Source: Prolixibacteraceae bacterium
Lineage (GTDB): Bacteria > Bacteroidota > Bacteroidia > Bacteroidales > Prolixibacteraceae
Reading direction: 5' to 3'
NCBI GenBank assembly: GCA_030602265.1
Contig: JAUWAB010000020.1
Coordinates: 1 to 60,998, forward strand
Length of the DNA stretch: 60,998 bases
The first letter of the stretch is position 1. Each line of letters opens with the position of its first letter. Positions 27,440-35,876 of this stretch are shown piece by piece. The notes under the pieces were generated by a model, which saw only the letters and a list, made by a program, of their open reading frames with translations, did not search any database and was not told the DNA's origin. Both the position numbers and the translations under genes were made by a program.

Positions 27440-28098
27440 AGCAGTTTCCCCAGATTGTCGAACCGGTTGCTGTAATCGGCAATCGATTCCCTGATTACCT
27501 CCAGGGCTTCATCATGCCCGTAGGTATGGGTAATTTCCGTGTTTTTGGGCTGCCCTGGCATGTCTTTGTAGGTCAGGAAGTAATGTTCCAACCGCTGAAT
27601 TACGATAGGCGGCACTTCAGATATGTCTTTAAAATGGCCGTAAACGGTGTCGTTCACCAGCACGGCAATGATCTTATCATCCGCCTGATTGCCGTCGATC
27701 ATCCGGAATCCTCCGATCGGCCGGGCACTGACCAGCAGGTCGCCGTGGGAAATGTCCTTCTCTGTCAGAACACAAATGTCAATCGGGTCACCATCCCCGA
27801 CAATATCCTTTCGCCCGGTTTTCATGTTGCAGAAATTCCCTACCCTCTCGCCGGCAAAGGTCTGCGGCACAAAACCGTACAGTGCCGGGATTACGTTGGA
27901 ATATTTCTGGGGCCGGTCTAAACGCAGGTAACCACTGTCCTTGTCAATTTCATACTTCACCGTATCGGTTGGAACCACTTCAATAAAGGCGGTGACGATT
28001 TCGGGGGCATTCTTTCCGATAAAGACGCCATGCCACGGATGTGATTTGTAGCGAAGCCCCATCAGCCTGCCAATCGGATCAGATAATCTGTCAACCAT
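27433..28098 (-). CDS. ppa: Soluble inorganic pyrophosphatase (family I)
   Basis: This 221-aa enzyme hydrolyses PPi to phosphate in the cytoplasm. Family I features are the EIDKDSGYLRLDRPQ opening, YGFVPQTFAG, the metal-binding signature DGDPIDICVL (expected D-x-D-P-x-D), and RPIGGFRMIDGNQADDKIIAV. It is somewhat longer at the N-terminus than E. coli Ppa (~175 aa), as is usual for Bacteroidota. It has its own promoter box 20 nt upstream and ends convergently inside the last codons of the K+ channel gene. Confidence 0.95.
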   Translation of the reverse strand: MVDRLSDPIGRLMGLRYKSHPWHGVFIGKNAPEIVTAFIEVVPTDTVKYEIDKDSGYLRLDRPQKYSNVIPALYGFVPQTFAGERVGNFCNMKTGRKDIVGDGDPIDICVLTEKDISHGDLLVSARPIGGFRMIDGNQADDKIIAVLVNDTVYGHFKDISEVPPIVIQRLEHYFLTYKDMPGQPKNTEITHTYGHDEALEVIRESIADYSNRFDNLGKLLY

Positions 28099-28117
28099 AG
28101 TTCAGTTTATTTTTATG

Positions 28118-28125
28118 CAAAGATA
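28118..28125 (-). promoter_or_regulatory. Promoter -7 box of pyrophosphatase gene
   Basis: TATCTTTG on the minus strand, a perfect TAnnTTTG box, 20 nt before the ATG and just after the redoxin gene's stop. It indicates separate transcription of the pyrophosphatase. Confidence 0.5.
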
Positions 28126-28134
28126 GGTTTAATA

Positions 28135-29265
28135 TCAGTAATATCTTCCGATCATGGGGTGTTCAACAATTTTCCTCCGGAAATCGAGTACCCTTAGCCC
28201 TCCGGAAAAGCGATGCACAATTTTCCCTCCCGGCTCCACAATAACCGTATGGGGAAGGTTGCCCTTCCACTCCGGGTCGATAGCCTCTATCAGTTCATAC
28301 CGCTGTTCATCGCCGAAAATATAATTACCGGTAATGGCAACCTGCCTGCTTTTCAGCATAGCATGGACCCTTTCCCGGTTAGCCATCCTGTCGATATTGA
28401 TGGTCACCATGGCAAAATCACGTCCCTGATACATCCTGAAGGTTTCCACCAGGTCACTGAATTCGGCAATGCACGGCCCGCACCAGGTGGCCCAGAGGTT
28501 AAGCACCAGGAGTTTGCCCGAAGCATTTTTCATCAACTCCCTTACACCATCCAGGTTGATATCCTGAAGGGCAACTTCCTTGCCAGCCCATTCGCGGTCT
28601 AAGCGCTGCCGGTACTCCGTTTTCCATTTCCACTTTATGGAGCAGCCAAAAACCCTGGTTTCCTTCACCGGAACTTCCCGGCCGGCAATCAGCGCTTCTA
28701 TGGCATTCCGGGTATCGTGCTGCGTGGCAGTCCCCGGTTTTTCACGATCGTCAATCCGGCCCTGGTACCTCAGTATCCTGGCTTTGTCGAAGACGAACAC
28801 GTGGGGCGTGGTCACCGGTCCGTAGGCTATGGCCACAGCCTGGTCGTCCCCGTCATACAAAAACGGAAAGTTATACTTCAGGTGATCGGCCCTGATTTTC
28901 ATTTCCTCAAAGGTATCACCCAAGTCACTGTAGCCCAGTTCCTCCAGGCAGACAGCCATGGGATAATTGGGCATAATCTTGACCACCTGGACTCCTTTTT
29001 CTTCGTAATCATTCTGCAGTGCTATGATGCGTTCCTCATATGCCTGGGCGGTAGGACAATGCGGGGCACTGAAGATAATGACCAGGATATCGGCTTTATT
29101 GAAAGAGTCAAGGGTGTAAACTTTGTCATCCACTCCCTTTAGCCTGAAATCGGGTGCCTTCGCCCCTATTTTCAGGGTCTCTGGTTCTGCATGTTCCTGA
29201 CCGTTCACGAGGTTGAAGCCGAAAAGCAGGAAAACAAGTATACAGATTGTTGTTAATTTCCTCAT
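28135..29265 (-). CDS. Two-domain thiol-disulfide / peroxiredoxin-like protein
   Basis: This ~376-aa exported protein has a signal peptide (MRKLTTICILVFLLFGFNLVNGQ; start 29265 preferred to 29271) and two thioredoxin-fold domains. The first (~35-195) is AhpC/TSA-like with a single cysteine in SAPHCPTAQAYEERI. The second (~235-365) is TlpA/ResA-like with the active site WATWCGPCIAEF and a cis-Pro-like NLPHTVIV. It likely works in the periplasm in disulfide reduction or peroxide handling. It lies 22 nt after the aminotransferase stop. The tandem layout is known in Bacteroidota and Planctomycetes; the substrate is unknown. Confidence 0.88.
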   Translation of the reverse strand: MRKLTTICILVFLLFGFNLVNGQEHAEPETLKIGAKAPDFRLKGVDDKVYTLDSFNKADILVIIFSAPHCPTAQAYEERIIALQNDYEEKGVQVVKIMPNYPMAVCLEELGYSDLGDTFEEMKIRADHLKYNFPFLYDGDDQAVAIAYGPVTTPHVFVFDKARILRYQGRIDDREKPGTATQHDTRNAIEALIAGREVPVKETRVFGCSIKWKWKTEYRQRLDREWAGKEVALQDINLDGVRELMKNASGKLLVLNLWATWCGPCIAEFSDLVETFRMYQGRDFAMVTINIDRMANRERVHAMLKSRQVAITGNYIFGDEQRYELIEAIDPEWKGNLPHTVIVEPGGKIVHRFSGGLRVLDFRRKIVEHPMIGRYY

Positions 29266-29287
29266 AGTCATATCTTTTATGTTGTCA

Positions 29288-30163
29288 TCAAAAGGATTGC
29301 AGCCTTCCCTGTATCTGGCAATGTTGCGTTACCGCTTCAAAGAAAAGTGCTTGCAGCCTGCGCGTGATCCTTCCGGGAATTCCTCCGGATACAGGTACAT
29401 CGTTAATGCTGACCACCGGCATAACTTCACTGCCCGTTCCGGCAAGGAAGACCTCGTCCATGTCCAGCAGCTCCTCCTCGCTGAAGGCTTTCTCCCCGAC
29501 AGAGATTCCCTGAGCTTTGCAGATCTCGAGTACCACTTTCCTGGTTATTCCGGGAAGTATAAGATGGGATAGCGGGTGTGTAAACACCGTGTTATTCCTA
29601 ATTCCGAAAACAGAAGAATGGGTGGCTTCCGTAACAAGACCGTCGCGGATCAGGATACACTCCCCCGCCCCAATTTCAACGGCACGGTTATACAGCATGG
29701 TATTGGGCAACAGCGATACCGATTTGATATCGCACCGCAGCCAGCGGATATCCTTTGCGGTGACGACCGGAATGCCGGTTTCCAGCGAAAGGCTGAAGGA
29801 CGGAAAGGGAAACGCGGTTGCATAGACAGTGGGGGTAAGTCCGGCAGGAAAATGATGCACCCTTGGAGCTGCTCCCCTTGAGATCTGGAGATAAATCCCT
29901 GCATCACTGTTTTCCAGTCCGTTCAACTGCAACAGTTCTGCGAAAACTGCAGCAAGTTCTTTAACAGGTGAATAGTTTATTCCGACTTCACCCAGGCTGA
30001 ATTTCAGTCTTTCCAGGTGGTCCTCCATCCGGAAAGGTTTTCCCCGGTAATATTTGACCACCTCATATACCCCGTCGGCAAAGTTAAATCCCCGGTCTTC
30101 AGGGGAAATTACCGCGTCATTGGCACGGGTAAAACGTCCGTTCAGGTAAATGATCCGGTTCAT
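29288..30163 (-). CDS. PLP-dependent class IV aminotransferase, D-amino-acid transaminase-like
   Basis: This 291-aa fold-type IV aminotransferase has catalytic lysine K147 in WLRCDIKSVSLLPN, a context very close to D-alanine transaminase of Bacillus. VTEATHSSVFGI supplies the cofactor-binding Glu, and GITRKVVLEICK lies near the phosphate-binding loop. The N-terminal PEDRGFNFADGVYEVVKYY is typical. It could make D-Ala/D-Glu for peptidoglycan or act on branched-chain amino acids; the lysine context favours the D-amino-acid group. The start at 30163 gives the usual MNRIIYLNG N-terminus. Confidence 0.9.
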   Translation of the reverse strand: MNRIIYLNGRFTRANDAVISPEDRGFNFADGVYEVVKYYRGKPFRMEDHLERLKFSLGEVGINYSPVKELAAVFAELLQLNGLENSDAGIYLQISRGAAPRVHHFPAGLTPTVYATAFPFPSFSLSLETGIPVVTAKDIRWLRCDIKSVSLLPNTMLYNRAVEIGAGECILIRDGLVTEATHSSVFGIRNNTVFTHPLSHLILPGITRKVVLEICKAQGISVGEKAFSEEELLDMDEVFLAGTGSEVMPVVSINDVPVSGGIPGRITRRLQALFFEAVTQHCQIQGRLQSF

Positions 30164-30308
30164 AGCAGAAAAGATTAACTTTAATTTGCTAAGTTACAAA
30201 TTTGCATCATTTAACGTTTAAAATCAGGCATCAGGAATGATTTTTGAGAGACAATATCGTATCTGTAATCAGCAGAGTTCGTTACAAAAAATTTCGGGAG
30301 GACATGAT

Positions 30309-30821
30309 ATGAAAAAGATTACCATCGTATTGATGCTTCTGGCGTTTACCCTGCAGGGACTTGAGGCACAGGAGAGCAGGCGCGAGCGCCGTAATATCCG
30401 GGAAAAAGAAAAAGCTGAAGAAATCACTAAGCTTATTGACCAGCGTAACCTGCGCTTTGTCGCACAATTTGCGCATCCTATGGCAGGCGGCAGTATCCAC
30501 CTGACTTCAGAATACACCCTGGATGTGGCCGGCGACAGCATTTCAGCCTGGCTGCCCTTTTTTGGGCGGGCCTATAGTGTTGAATACGGTGGCCGCGACG
30601 GAGGAATCAAATTCAATGAAAAGGCGGTTTCAACGGAATGGAAGTCTGAAAAAAAGGGAACCAGGGCGATAATGGAAGTTAAGGCGCCCCGCGATAATTA
30701 CCGCCTTAACCTGCAAATTACTGCCGCAGGATATGCCACCCTTGACATCTCATCCAATAACCGCCAGAGTATCCGTTTCAGCGGGATTATTACAAAGCTG
30801 CCGGAACCGGGAGGGAAATAA
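30309..30821 (+). CDS. DUF4251 exported protein
   Basis: This 170-aa protein has a signal peptide (MKKITIVLMLLAFTLQGLEAQ), then a charged helix (RRERRNIREKEKAEEITKLI), then the DUF4251 beta domain: AHPMAGGSIHLTSEYTLDV, SAWLPFFGRAYSVEYGGRDG and GIKFNEKAVSTEWK. The start at 30309 is chosen for the signal peptide; the frame is open to 30237. The family is widespread in Bacteroidota, probably periplasmic, and has no known function. Confidence 0.85.
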   Translation: MKKITIVLMLLAFTLQGLEAQESRRERRNIREKEKAEEITKLIDQRNLRFVAQFAHPMAGGSIHLTSEYTLDVAGDSISAWLPFFGRAYSVEYGGRDGGIKFNEKAVSTEWKSEKKGTRAIMEVKAPRDNYRLNLQITAAGYATLDISSNNRQSIRFSGIITKLPEPGGK

Positions 30822-30939
30822 TGTACAGCATTAAGCTCTGACTGTTCTGCAATAATCAGATTCCTTAAAAAAATGTTCAGGCAGTCTTAAACAAGTTTAA
30901 GGATAAGAACGTTTTAGCCTTAAACACAATAAACATCTC

Positions 30940-31365
30940 ATGCTGAAGAACTTCATGAAGAGTGACGGGTCTTTCACCACCTTGCTGATCCGTCTGATGG
31001 TCGGAGCGGTATTTTTATCCGAAGGAATACAGAAATTTCTGTTCCCCGCTGTCCGGGGAGCCGGAAGATTTGAAAAGATCGGTTTACCCTCTCCTGAATT
31101 GTTAGGCAGCTTTGTCGGGGCAACCGAGATTATTTCCGGGATTCTCCTGCTGATCGGACTTTTTACCCGGTTAGCGGCAATCCCGACACTGATTATCATG
31201 ATGGTGGCCATCTATTCGACCAAATGGCCCATTTTAACCGACCAGGGTCTCTGGGAGATGCTCCATGCAGCCCGTACCGACTGGTCCATGCTGATCGGAA
31301 GCCTTTTCCTGATCATAAAAGGCGGCGGTTATGCATCTGCTGACCAGTTTATTTCGCGGAGATAA
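30940..31365 (+). CDS. DoxX-family membrane protein
   Basis: This 141-aa integral membrane protein has about four hydrophobic segments (~14-32, 58-78, 80-98, 112-130). The N-terminal pattern LLIRLMVGAVFLSEGIQKFLFP and ATEIISGILLLIGLFTRLAAIP match DoxX. Family members are linked to quinone or thiol redox in the membrane, but the role is generally undefined. No operon partner is evident. Confidence 0.85.
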   Translation: MLKNFMKSDGSFTTLLIRLMVGAVFLSEGIQKFLFPAVRGAGRFEKIGLPSPELLGSFVGATEIISGILLLIGLFTRLAAIPTLIIMMVAIYSTKWPILTDQGLWEMLHAARTDWSMLIGSLFLIIKGGGYASADQFISRR

Positions 31366-31737
31366 TGGAAGCAGATCGGCATTACACGTAAATTCCAAAC
31401 AGGTGTACAAAAACCTTGAAATTTCATTGAATTCCGAACGCAATTCAAAGGATATAAGAATATTTATACCCTTTTTTATTAAATAATTGGTAAAAAACTT
31501 GCTTTTTAAGTTGGTATGTCCGAAATTTGCTTGGATTACTTAAGCCTGTCATAATGTAAACCGGTTTTAAAAGAGGGCTTTCATTCAATGAATGAAATGT
31601 ATCAGCTACAACCGGTTGGTTTTAAGACCAACCCGATGAAGTTGTATTGCACTCATGGTACAAGTGGTATTATGGTTACCGTCAGGGTGTGCAACATTTC
31701 GGTTTTTAATCAATCATTAATCTTAAAAACAAGCATT
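31366..31737. other. 372-bp intergenic region with clustered palindromes
   Basis: No gene is seen. It holds an ACCGGT-centred palindrome near 31557-31569, a perfect TTTCATTC-AAT-GAATGAAA palindrome (31579-31597), a CAACCGGTTG palindrome (31609-31618) and an overlapping GGTTGGT/ACCAACC hairpin (31614-31633). These probably form the regulatory region of the lipoprotein gene that follows. Confidence 0.5.
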
Positions 31738-32538
31738 ATGAAACACTTATCAAGGACAATTTTTCTGCTGCTGACAGGCATAGCCATCATTGCCCTGCAG
31801 GCGTGCCAGGAGAACGACATGGCTGATATTCAGCCAGATTCTGAATTGAAAAAAGCAGAAAAAACCAGAACATTTTACGGACCTTCAGTTGAAATTGGTG
31901 ACGGTGTAGGGAGAGCCTATGTGGTTGAAGACGAATCGGGTAATCCGGTTGAAGTTGGTTTGAACCTGTCGGCACAGGCCATGGAGAACCTCCCCCACCA
32001 CCACGAAGCCTTTGTACTGCCATTTCACCCGAATAAAGGCAAAAGGTTTTATGATCATGTACTGCTTGACTGGGCTCCTCAAGGACATGAACCGCCCGGG
32101 GTATATGACCTGCCACACTTTGATGTCCACTTTTACATTACCTCAGTGGCGGAGCGCGAATCCATCGGTTTTCAGGAAGACGACCTCGATCCTGACGGGG
32201 ATTACATTCCTCCGACGTATATAAGGTTGCCTGGTGTTGTTCCCCAGATGGGCTCCCATTGGGTCAGCATCTTGTCGCCGGAATTGCATCCAACCGATCC
32301 TGAAGTATTCACACATACGTTTATCATTGGTTCCTATAACGGGCTATTCACCTTCTGGGAACCCATGGTAACCCGTGAGTTTCTGCTCTCACAACCCAAT
32401 GTGACCAAAGATATCCCACAGCCTCAGAAATGGCAGAAGCACGGATTTTATCCCACACAGTACAAAATTTTCTATTCCGACCGTCCCGGACAATATACCA
32501 TTGCCCTTACCGGATTGGTGGAACGCGAAGCCAGTTAA
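31738..32538 (+). CDS. DUF5602 / TTHB210-like lipoprotein
   Basis: This 266-aa lipoprotein has a signal peptide with Cys lipobox (MKHLSRTIFLLLTGIAIIALQAC), then a beta-rich domain with conserved histidines: LPHHHEAFVLPFH, YDLPHFDVHFYI, GVVPQMGSHWV. The pattern HFDVHFY...MGxHW is shared with DUF5602/TTHB210-like proteins. The His-rich site suggests metal binding, which is inference. The start at 31738 is set by the lipoprotein signal; the frame upstream (from 31588) is non-coding leader. A terminator follows 22 nt after the stop. Confidence 0.85.
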   Translation: MKHLSRTIFLLLTGIAIIALQACQENDMADIQPDSELKKAEKTRTFYGPSVEIGDGVGRAYVVEDESGNPVEVGLNLSAQAMENLPHHHEAFVLPFHPNKGKRFYDHVLLDWAPQGHEPPGVYDLPHFDVHFYITSVAERESIGFQEDDLDPDGDYIPPTYIRLPGVVPQMGSHWVSILSPELHPTDPEVFTHTFIIGSYNGLFTFWEPMVTREFLLSQPNVTKDIPQPQKWQKHGFYPTQYKIFYSDRPGQYTIALTGLVEREAS

Positions 32539-32560
32539 ACTCCCACACCGGGAATCAGGA

Positions 32561-32600
32561 AAAAAAAGGTCCGGATTATGGTTCCGGGCCTTTTTTCTTT
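32561..32600 (+). terminator. Rho-independent terminator after the DUF5602 gene
   Basis: Arms AAAAAAGGTCCGGA (562-575 of the 32-kb block) and TCCGGGCCTTTTTT (583-596), with one mismatch and a 7-nt loop. The stem's A/T portion gives the terminal T-run. Confidence 0.85.
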
Positions 32601-32690
32601 CTGTTTCCTGATTAGTATACCTTTTTATCTTGTTTCCTGAATAATTTTATACTAAATTGCAGGACAATTTGCTGAATAACACACTTGGTG

Positions 32691-34607
32691 ATGATAAATC
32701 CGCTTATCAGATGTGGCCATCCGCTTATCAGGATCAGACTTTTTCTGGCTATACTTATATTATGTATTCCGGGATTAGCTGAAGGTGACAACCATCTGGA
32801 TTACAATCTGCTCAGGCATTTTGGCGATGTCCCGGCGGCAGTGTTCAGCACCAGGGACCGGAACCTGCAGGGACCGGAAATTCTTCATAATCCGGGAAAT
32901 TTTGCATTCAGCCAACAAGAATTCGGAAAGGCAGTCAAACCTGACCGGATTTACTGGTTATACCTGGATTTAGGGAATCTTAACCTGGATGCCGCAGACA
33001 ACTGGATGCTCAGGTTTTCAAATTATGACCGGATTACTTTGTACCACCGCGCCGGTGATTCCATAGACTTCCGTAAAAGTGGCAAACTGAACAAGGATAA
33101 AACTGAAAAACCTCATTACGCCAGTTTTATTCCATTTACCCGGGATGAACTCGTAAATAACAGGTATCTGCTGGCCAGGATTGAACACACTTCCAGGAAA
33201 TATCTGCTGGGAGTTCCACAATACCTTCATCCTTTCAGAAGCCAGTTTTTCAGGGAACACATCACCATGGATTACCTGATAGACCAGGTCCCCTATCTCT
33301 TGTTTATCGGAGGGATGTTGCTGATGATCCTCTATTCCTTCGGAATTTATTTTATGAACAGGGATAAGCTGTTTAATTACTATGCCATATACCTGTTAGC
33401 CCTGGTTTTATACCTGGGAGTACGTATTCCGGTTTTGTTTCAGTCGCTGGAAGGATATTATCCCAGGCTGATGTTCGCTTACAATGAACTTATCCAGGTA
33501 TCAGTGAACATCACCTATCTGATTTTTGCCGATTATTTCCTGAATGCCAAAAAGGAGTTTCCCCGGCTGCACAAAGCCATTCAATTCGTAGTCAGGTTAT
33601 TGGGTGTCATCATGGCCATACAGCTGCTGCTGATACTTTCCGTTCGGTATGCCTATATCGAGCAATATGTTGTGACCTTCGAACGCTGGTTCATGATTAT
33701 TTTCACATCGGTTTCCTATGTATACATACTCCTGAATTTCAAACGAAAGATCATAATCTTTCTACTTGCGGGAAGTCTGGTATTTCTGTTCGGTGCAATG
33801 GCAGCGATGTTTCTGCACAACATCAAGTACATGATGATTGGAGCTGCCGTCGAGGTGTTCATCTTCTCCTTAGCGATGGGCTACCGGATCAGAAATGTCG
33901 AAAAAGAAAAGCATGTCATCGAAAAAGAGATTATCAGCCTGAAACTCACTGCCCTTAAAGCCCAGATGAATCCGCACTTTATCTTTAATTCACTGAACTC
34001 CATCAGGGCGTATGTGATTTCGAACGAAACCAGGAAGGCGTCTGACTATATAACCAAATTTGCCAGGTTAATCCGTCTTATCCTCAATTTCTCGGCACTT
34101 CAGAGGATAAGTCTCGAATCCGAACTGAGTGCCCTGAAACTTTATGTAGAACTTGAACAGATGAGGCACAGGGAGAATTTCGGGTATATGGTCAATATTG
34201 ATCCCGCTCTCGACGTAAAATCCGTTCTTGTACCGCCCCTCCTTTTACAGCCATATGTTGAAAATGCCCTGATTCATGGGTTAGCTCCCAAGCAGGGTAC
34301 AAAAAAACTGGAACTGATTCTGGAAAAAGAAGGCAATAAAATAAAAGTCACCATCCGCGACAACGGGGTTGGCCGCAGTTTTACCAAAGGCAGGGGACCG
34401 ATAACCGATCCGGCACATAAACCAGTGGCCATGGAACTTACCCGGAAGCGGATTGAACTGCTTGAATCGGGAATTTCAGCGCATGCCAGGATTCTGGTCA
34501 ACGATTTAACAGAACATGGGCTGCCAACAGGTACAGAAGTAATACTTTTTCTGCCTTTGCAAAGAGCTACAGGAAACGACCATATAATATCTGACGGAAA
34601 GTCATAA
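32691..34607 (+). CDS. LytS-family sensor histidine kinase with 7TM (7TMR-DISM) sensor
   Basis: This 638-aa membrane kinase has a signal-like N-terminus (to ~30), a periplasmic 7TMR-DISM extracellular domain (~35-190), about seven membrane segments (~205-400), a short coiled linker (VEKEKHVIEKEIISLKL), and a His_kinase/HATPase pair. The phosphoacceptor is His429 in KAQMNPHFIFNSLNSIRAYV; ATP-site motifs are YVENALIHG and IRDNGVGRS. The ATG at 32691 is chosen over the upstream TTG/GTG. It is 15 nt before its LytTR response regulator, so the two form a two-component system. The signal is unknown. Confidence 0.93.
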   Translation: MINPLIRCGHPLIRIRLFLAILILCIPGLAEGDNHLDYNLLRHFGDVPAAVFSTRDRNLQGPEILHNPGNFAFSQQEFGKAVKPDRIYWLYLDLGNLNLDAADNWMLRFSNYDRITLYHRAGDSIDFRKSGKLNKDKTEKPHYASFIPFTRDELVNNRYLLARIEHTSRKYLLGVPQYLHPFRSQFFREHITMDYLIDQVPYLLFIGGMLLMILYSFGIYFMNRDKLFNYYAIYLLALVLYLGVRIPVLFQSLEGYYPRLMFAYNELIQVSVNITYLIFADYFLNAKKEFPRLHKAIQFVVRLLGVIMAIQLLLILSVRYAYIEQYVVTFERWFMIIFTSVSYVYILLNFKRKIIIFLLAGSLVFLFGAMAAMFLHNIKYMMIGAAVEVFIFSLAMGYRIRNVEKEKHVIEKEIISLKLTALKAQMNPHFIFNSLNSIRAYVISNETRKASDYITKFARLIRLILNFSALQRISLESELSALKLYVELEQMRHRENFGYMVNIDPALDVKSVLVPPLLLQPYVENALIHGLAPKQGTKKLELILEKEGNKIKVTIRDNGVGRSFTKGRGPITDPAHKPVAMELTRKRIELLESGISAHARILVNDLTEHGLPTGTEVILFLPLQRATGNDHIISDGKS

Positions 34608-34622
34608 ATAAACGGGAAGATA

Positions 34623-35339
34623 ATGATAAATGCAGGGATTATTGATGACGAGGGGCATGCGATAGAGACACTGATCTGGGACCTTCGCGAAAATTACGGA
34701 GAAGAGATCCAGATCCTGTTTACGGCAACCGGACCGATGGAAGGGATCAGGATGATCCGCGCCAATAAACCGGATTTGCTGTTCTGTGACATAGATATGC
34801 CCGGAATTTCCGGGCTGGAGTTAGCTGAACTGGTTTCCGGGGAGAACATCATGTTGGTTTTTACAACCGCCCACGAGGAGTATGCCGTGAAAGCAGTCGA
34901 AACCATGGCATGCGGATATATCCTGAAACCCGTCCAACCCGACGACCTGGACAGGATCATTGAAAAAGCCAGGAATTTTGTGGCTTTAAAGTATCAGGAA
35001 CTGCCGGTAAAAGGTAAAATCCCGGTGCCCGACAACGACGGGGTGGAGCTTGTCCCCTGCGATGAAATCATTTATTGCAAGTCCGATGGCAACTACTGCA
35101 TGCTTAAACTGACCGGGAACAAAAACCTTACTGCAAGCAAAACCCTGAAATATTTTGAGGAAATACTTCATTCAGAACAGTTTGTAAGGGTACACAAATC
35201 GTATCTGGTAAACATACACCACATCCGCAAATTCCTGAAGAGAGACGGAGGAGAACTGGTCATGTCCAATAATGATATCATACCGGTTTCCAGGCACAGC
35301 AAACCAGCTATCATCAGACTCATTCAAAATCACCTTTGA
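34623..35339 (+). CDS. LytTR-family response regulator
   Basis: This 238-aa response regulator has a receiver domain (1-120) with acidic pair D8/D9, phosphoacceptor D56 (LLFCDIDMPG) and Lys in YILKPV. The LytTR DNA-binding domain (~140-236) shows IIYCKSDGNYCMLKL, SKTLKYFEEIL, FVRVHKSYLVNIHHI and NNDIIPVSRHSK. It is the cognate partner of the upstream LytS kinase. LytTR targets are usually pairs of ~9-nt direct repeats; I did not find a convincing site here. Confidence 0.94.
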   Translation: MINAGIIDDEGHAIETLIWDLRENYGEEIQILFTATGPMEGIRMIRANKPDLLFCDIDMPGISGLELAELVSGENIMLVFTTAHEEYAVKAVETMACGYILKPVQPDDLDRIIEKARNFVALKYQELPVKGKIPVPDNDGVELVPCDEIIYCKSDGNYCMLKLTGNKNLTASKTLKYFEEILHSEQFVRVHKSYLVNIHHIRKFLKRDGGELVMSNNDIIPVSRHSKPAIIRLIQNHL

Positions 35340-35433
35340 TCCGGAAATTCATACCATTCAGACATTTCCGGTTGATTTTTATTTTTATTTGACAGAAATT
35401 AGCAGGAGAATATTTACATCTTGCCACATTTCT

Positions 35434-35790
35434 ATGAAATTGAAGATCGGGATAATTGATGATGAGCAACATGCCATTGAAACCCTAATATATGATCTCA
35501 TGGAGATCGCCGGAGATCAGTTGGATATCCTATTCACCTCGAATGATCCGTTTGACGGGGCGAGGGCTGTCAGAATCAGCAAACCTGATGTACTGTTTCT
35601 GGATGTCGTCATGCCTGGGCTTTCAGGTCTCGAACTGTATGGATTGATTGAGGATCTCGACATCAGTGTAATTTTTGTAACCGCCTATTCAGAGAATATT
35701 TCCATGATCAGCAGAACCAATGCAGCCGGCTGCCTTCTGAAACCCGTCATGCACGACGAATTGGAACAAATAATGCACACATTGATATAA
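35434..35790 (+). CDS. Stand-alone receiver-domain protein
   Basis: This 118-aa single REC domain resembles the receiver of the LytTR regulator just upstream (IGIIDDEQHAIETLIYDL against AGIIDDEGHAIETLIWDL). D9/D10, phosphoacceptor D57 (LFLDVVMPG), the Thr in FVTAYS and the Lys in LLKPV are all present, so it should be phosphorylatable. It has no output domain, and no LytTR remnant follows the stop. The start at 35434 is set by homology; the open frame runs back to 35272. It may serve as a phosphate sink or competitor for the LytS kinase. Confidence 0.85.
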   Translation: MKLKIGIIDDEQHAIETLIYDLMEIAGDQLDILFTSNDPFDGARAVRISKPDVLFLDVVMPGLSGLELYGLIEDLDISVIFVTAYSENISMISRTNAAGCLLKPVMHDELEQIMHTLI

Positions 35791-35837
35791 TTCAGATTTT
35801 TTTTCCCCCGGACTGGATTCCGGGCTTAGCGAATTTA

Positions 35838-35845
35838 TACATTTG
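35838..35845 (+). promoter_or_regulatory. Promoter -7 box of the Ca2+/cation antiporter gene
   Basis: TACATTTG, a perfect TAnnTTTG box, 31 nt before the ATG. A short CCCGGA/TCCGGG hairpin lies just upstream (~35807-35824). No clear -33 box is seen. Confidence 0.4.
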
Positions 35846-35876
35846 TGCCCATTATCGAAATCCATTCATCTGCTTT

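Noticed and set aside
35272-35433. N-terminal extension of the receiver-only gene
   Set aside because: This part overlaps the LytTR gene end and has no similarity to a receiver; the domain starts exactly at the 35434 ATG.
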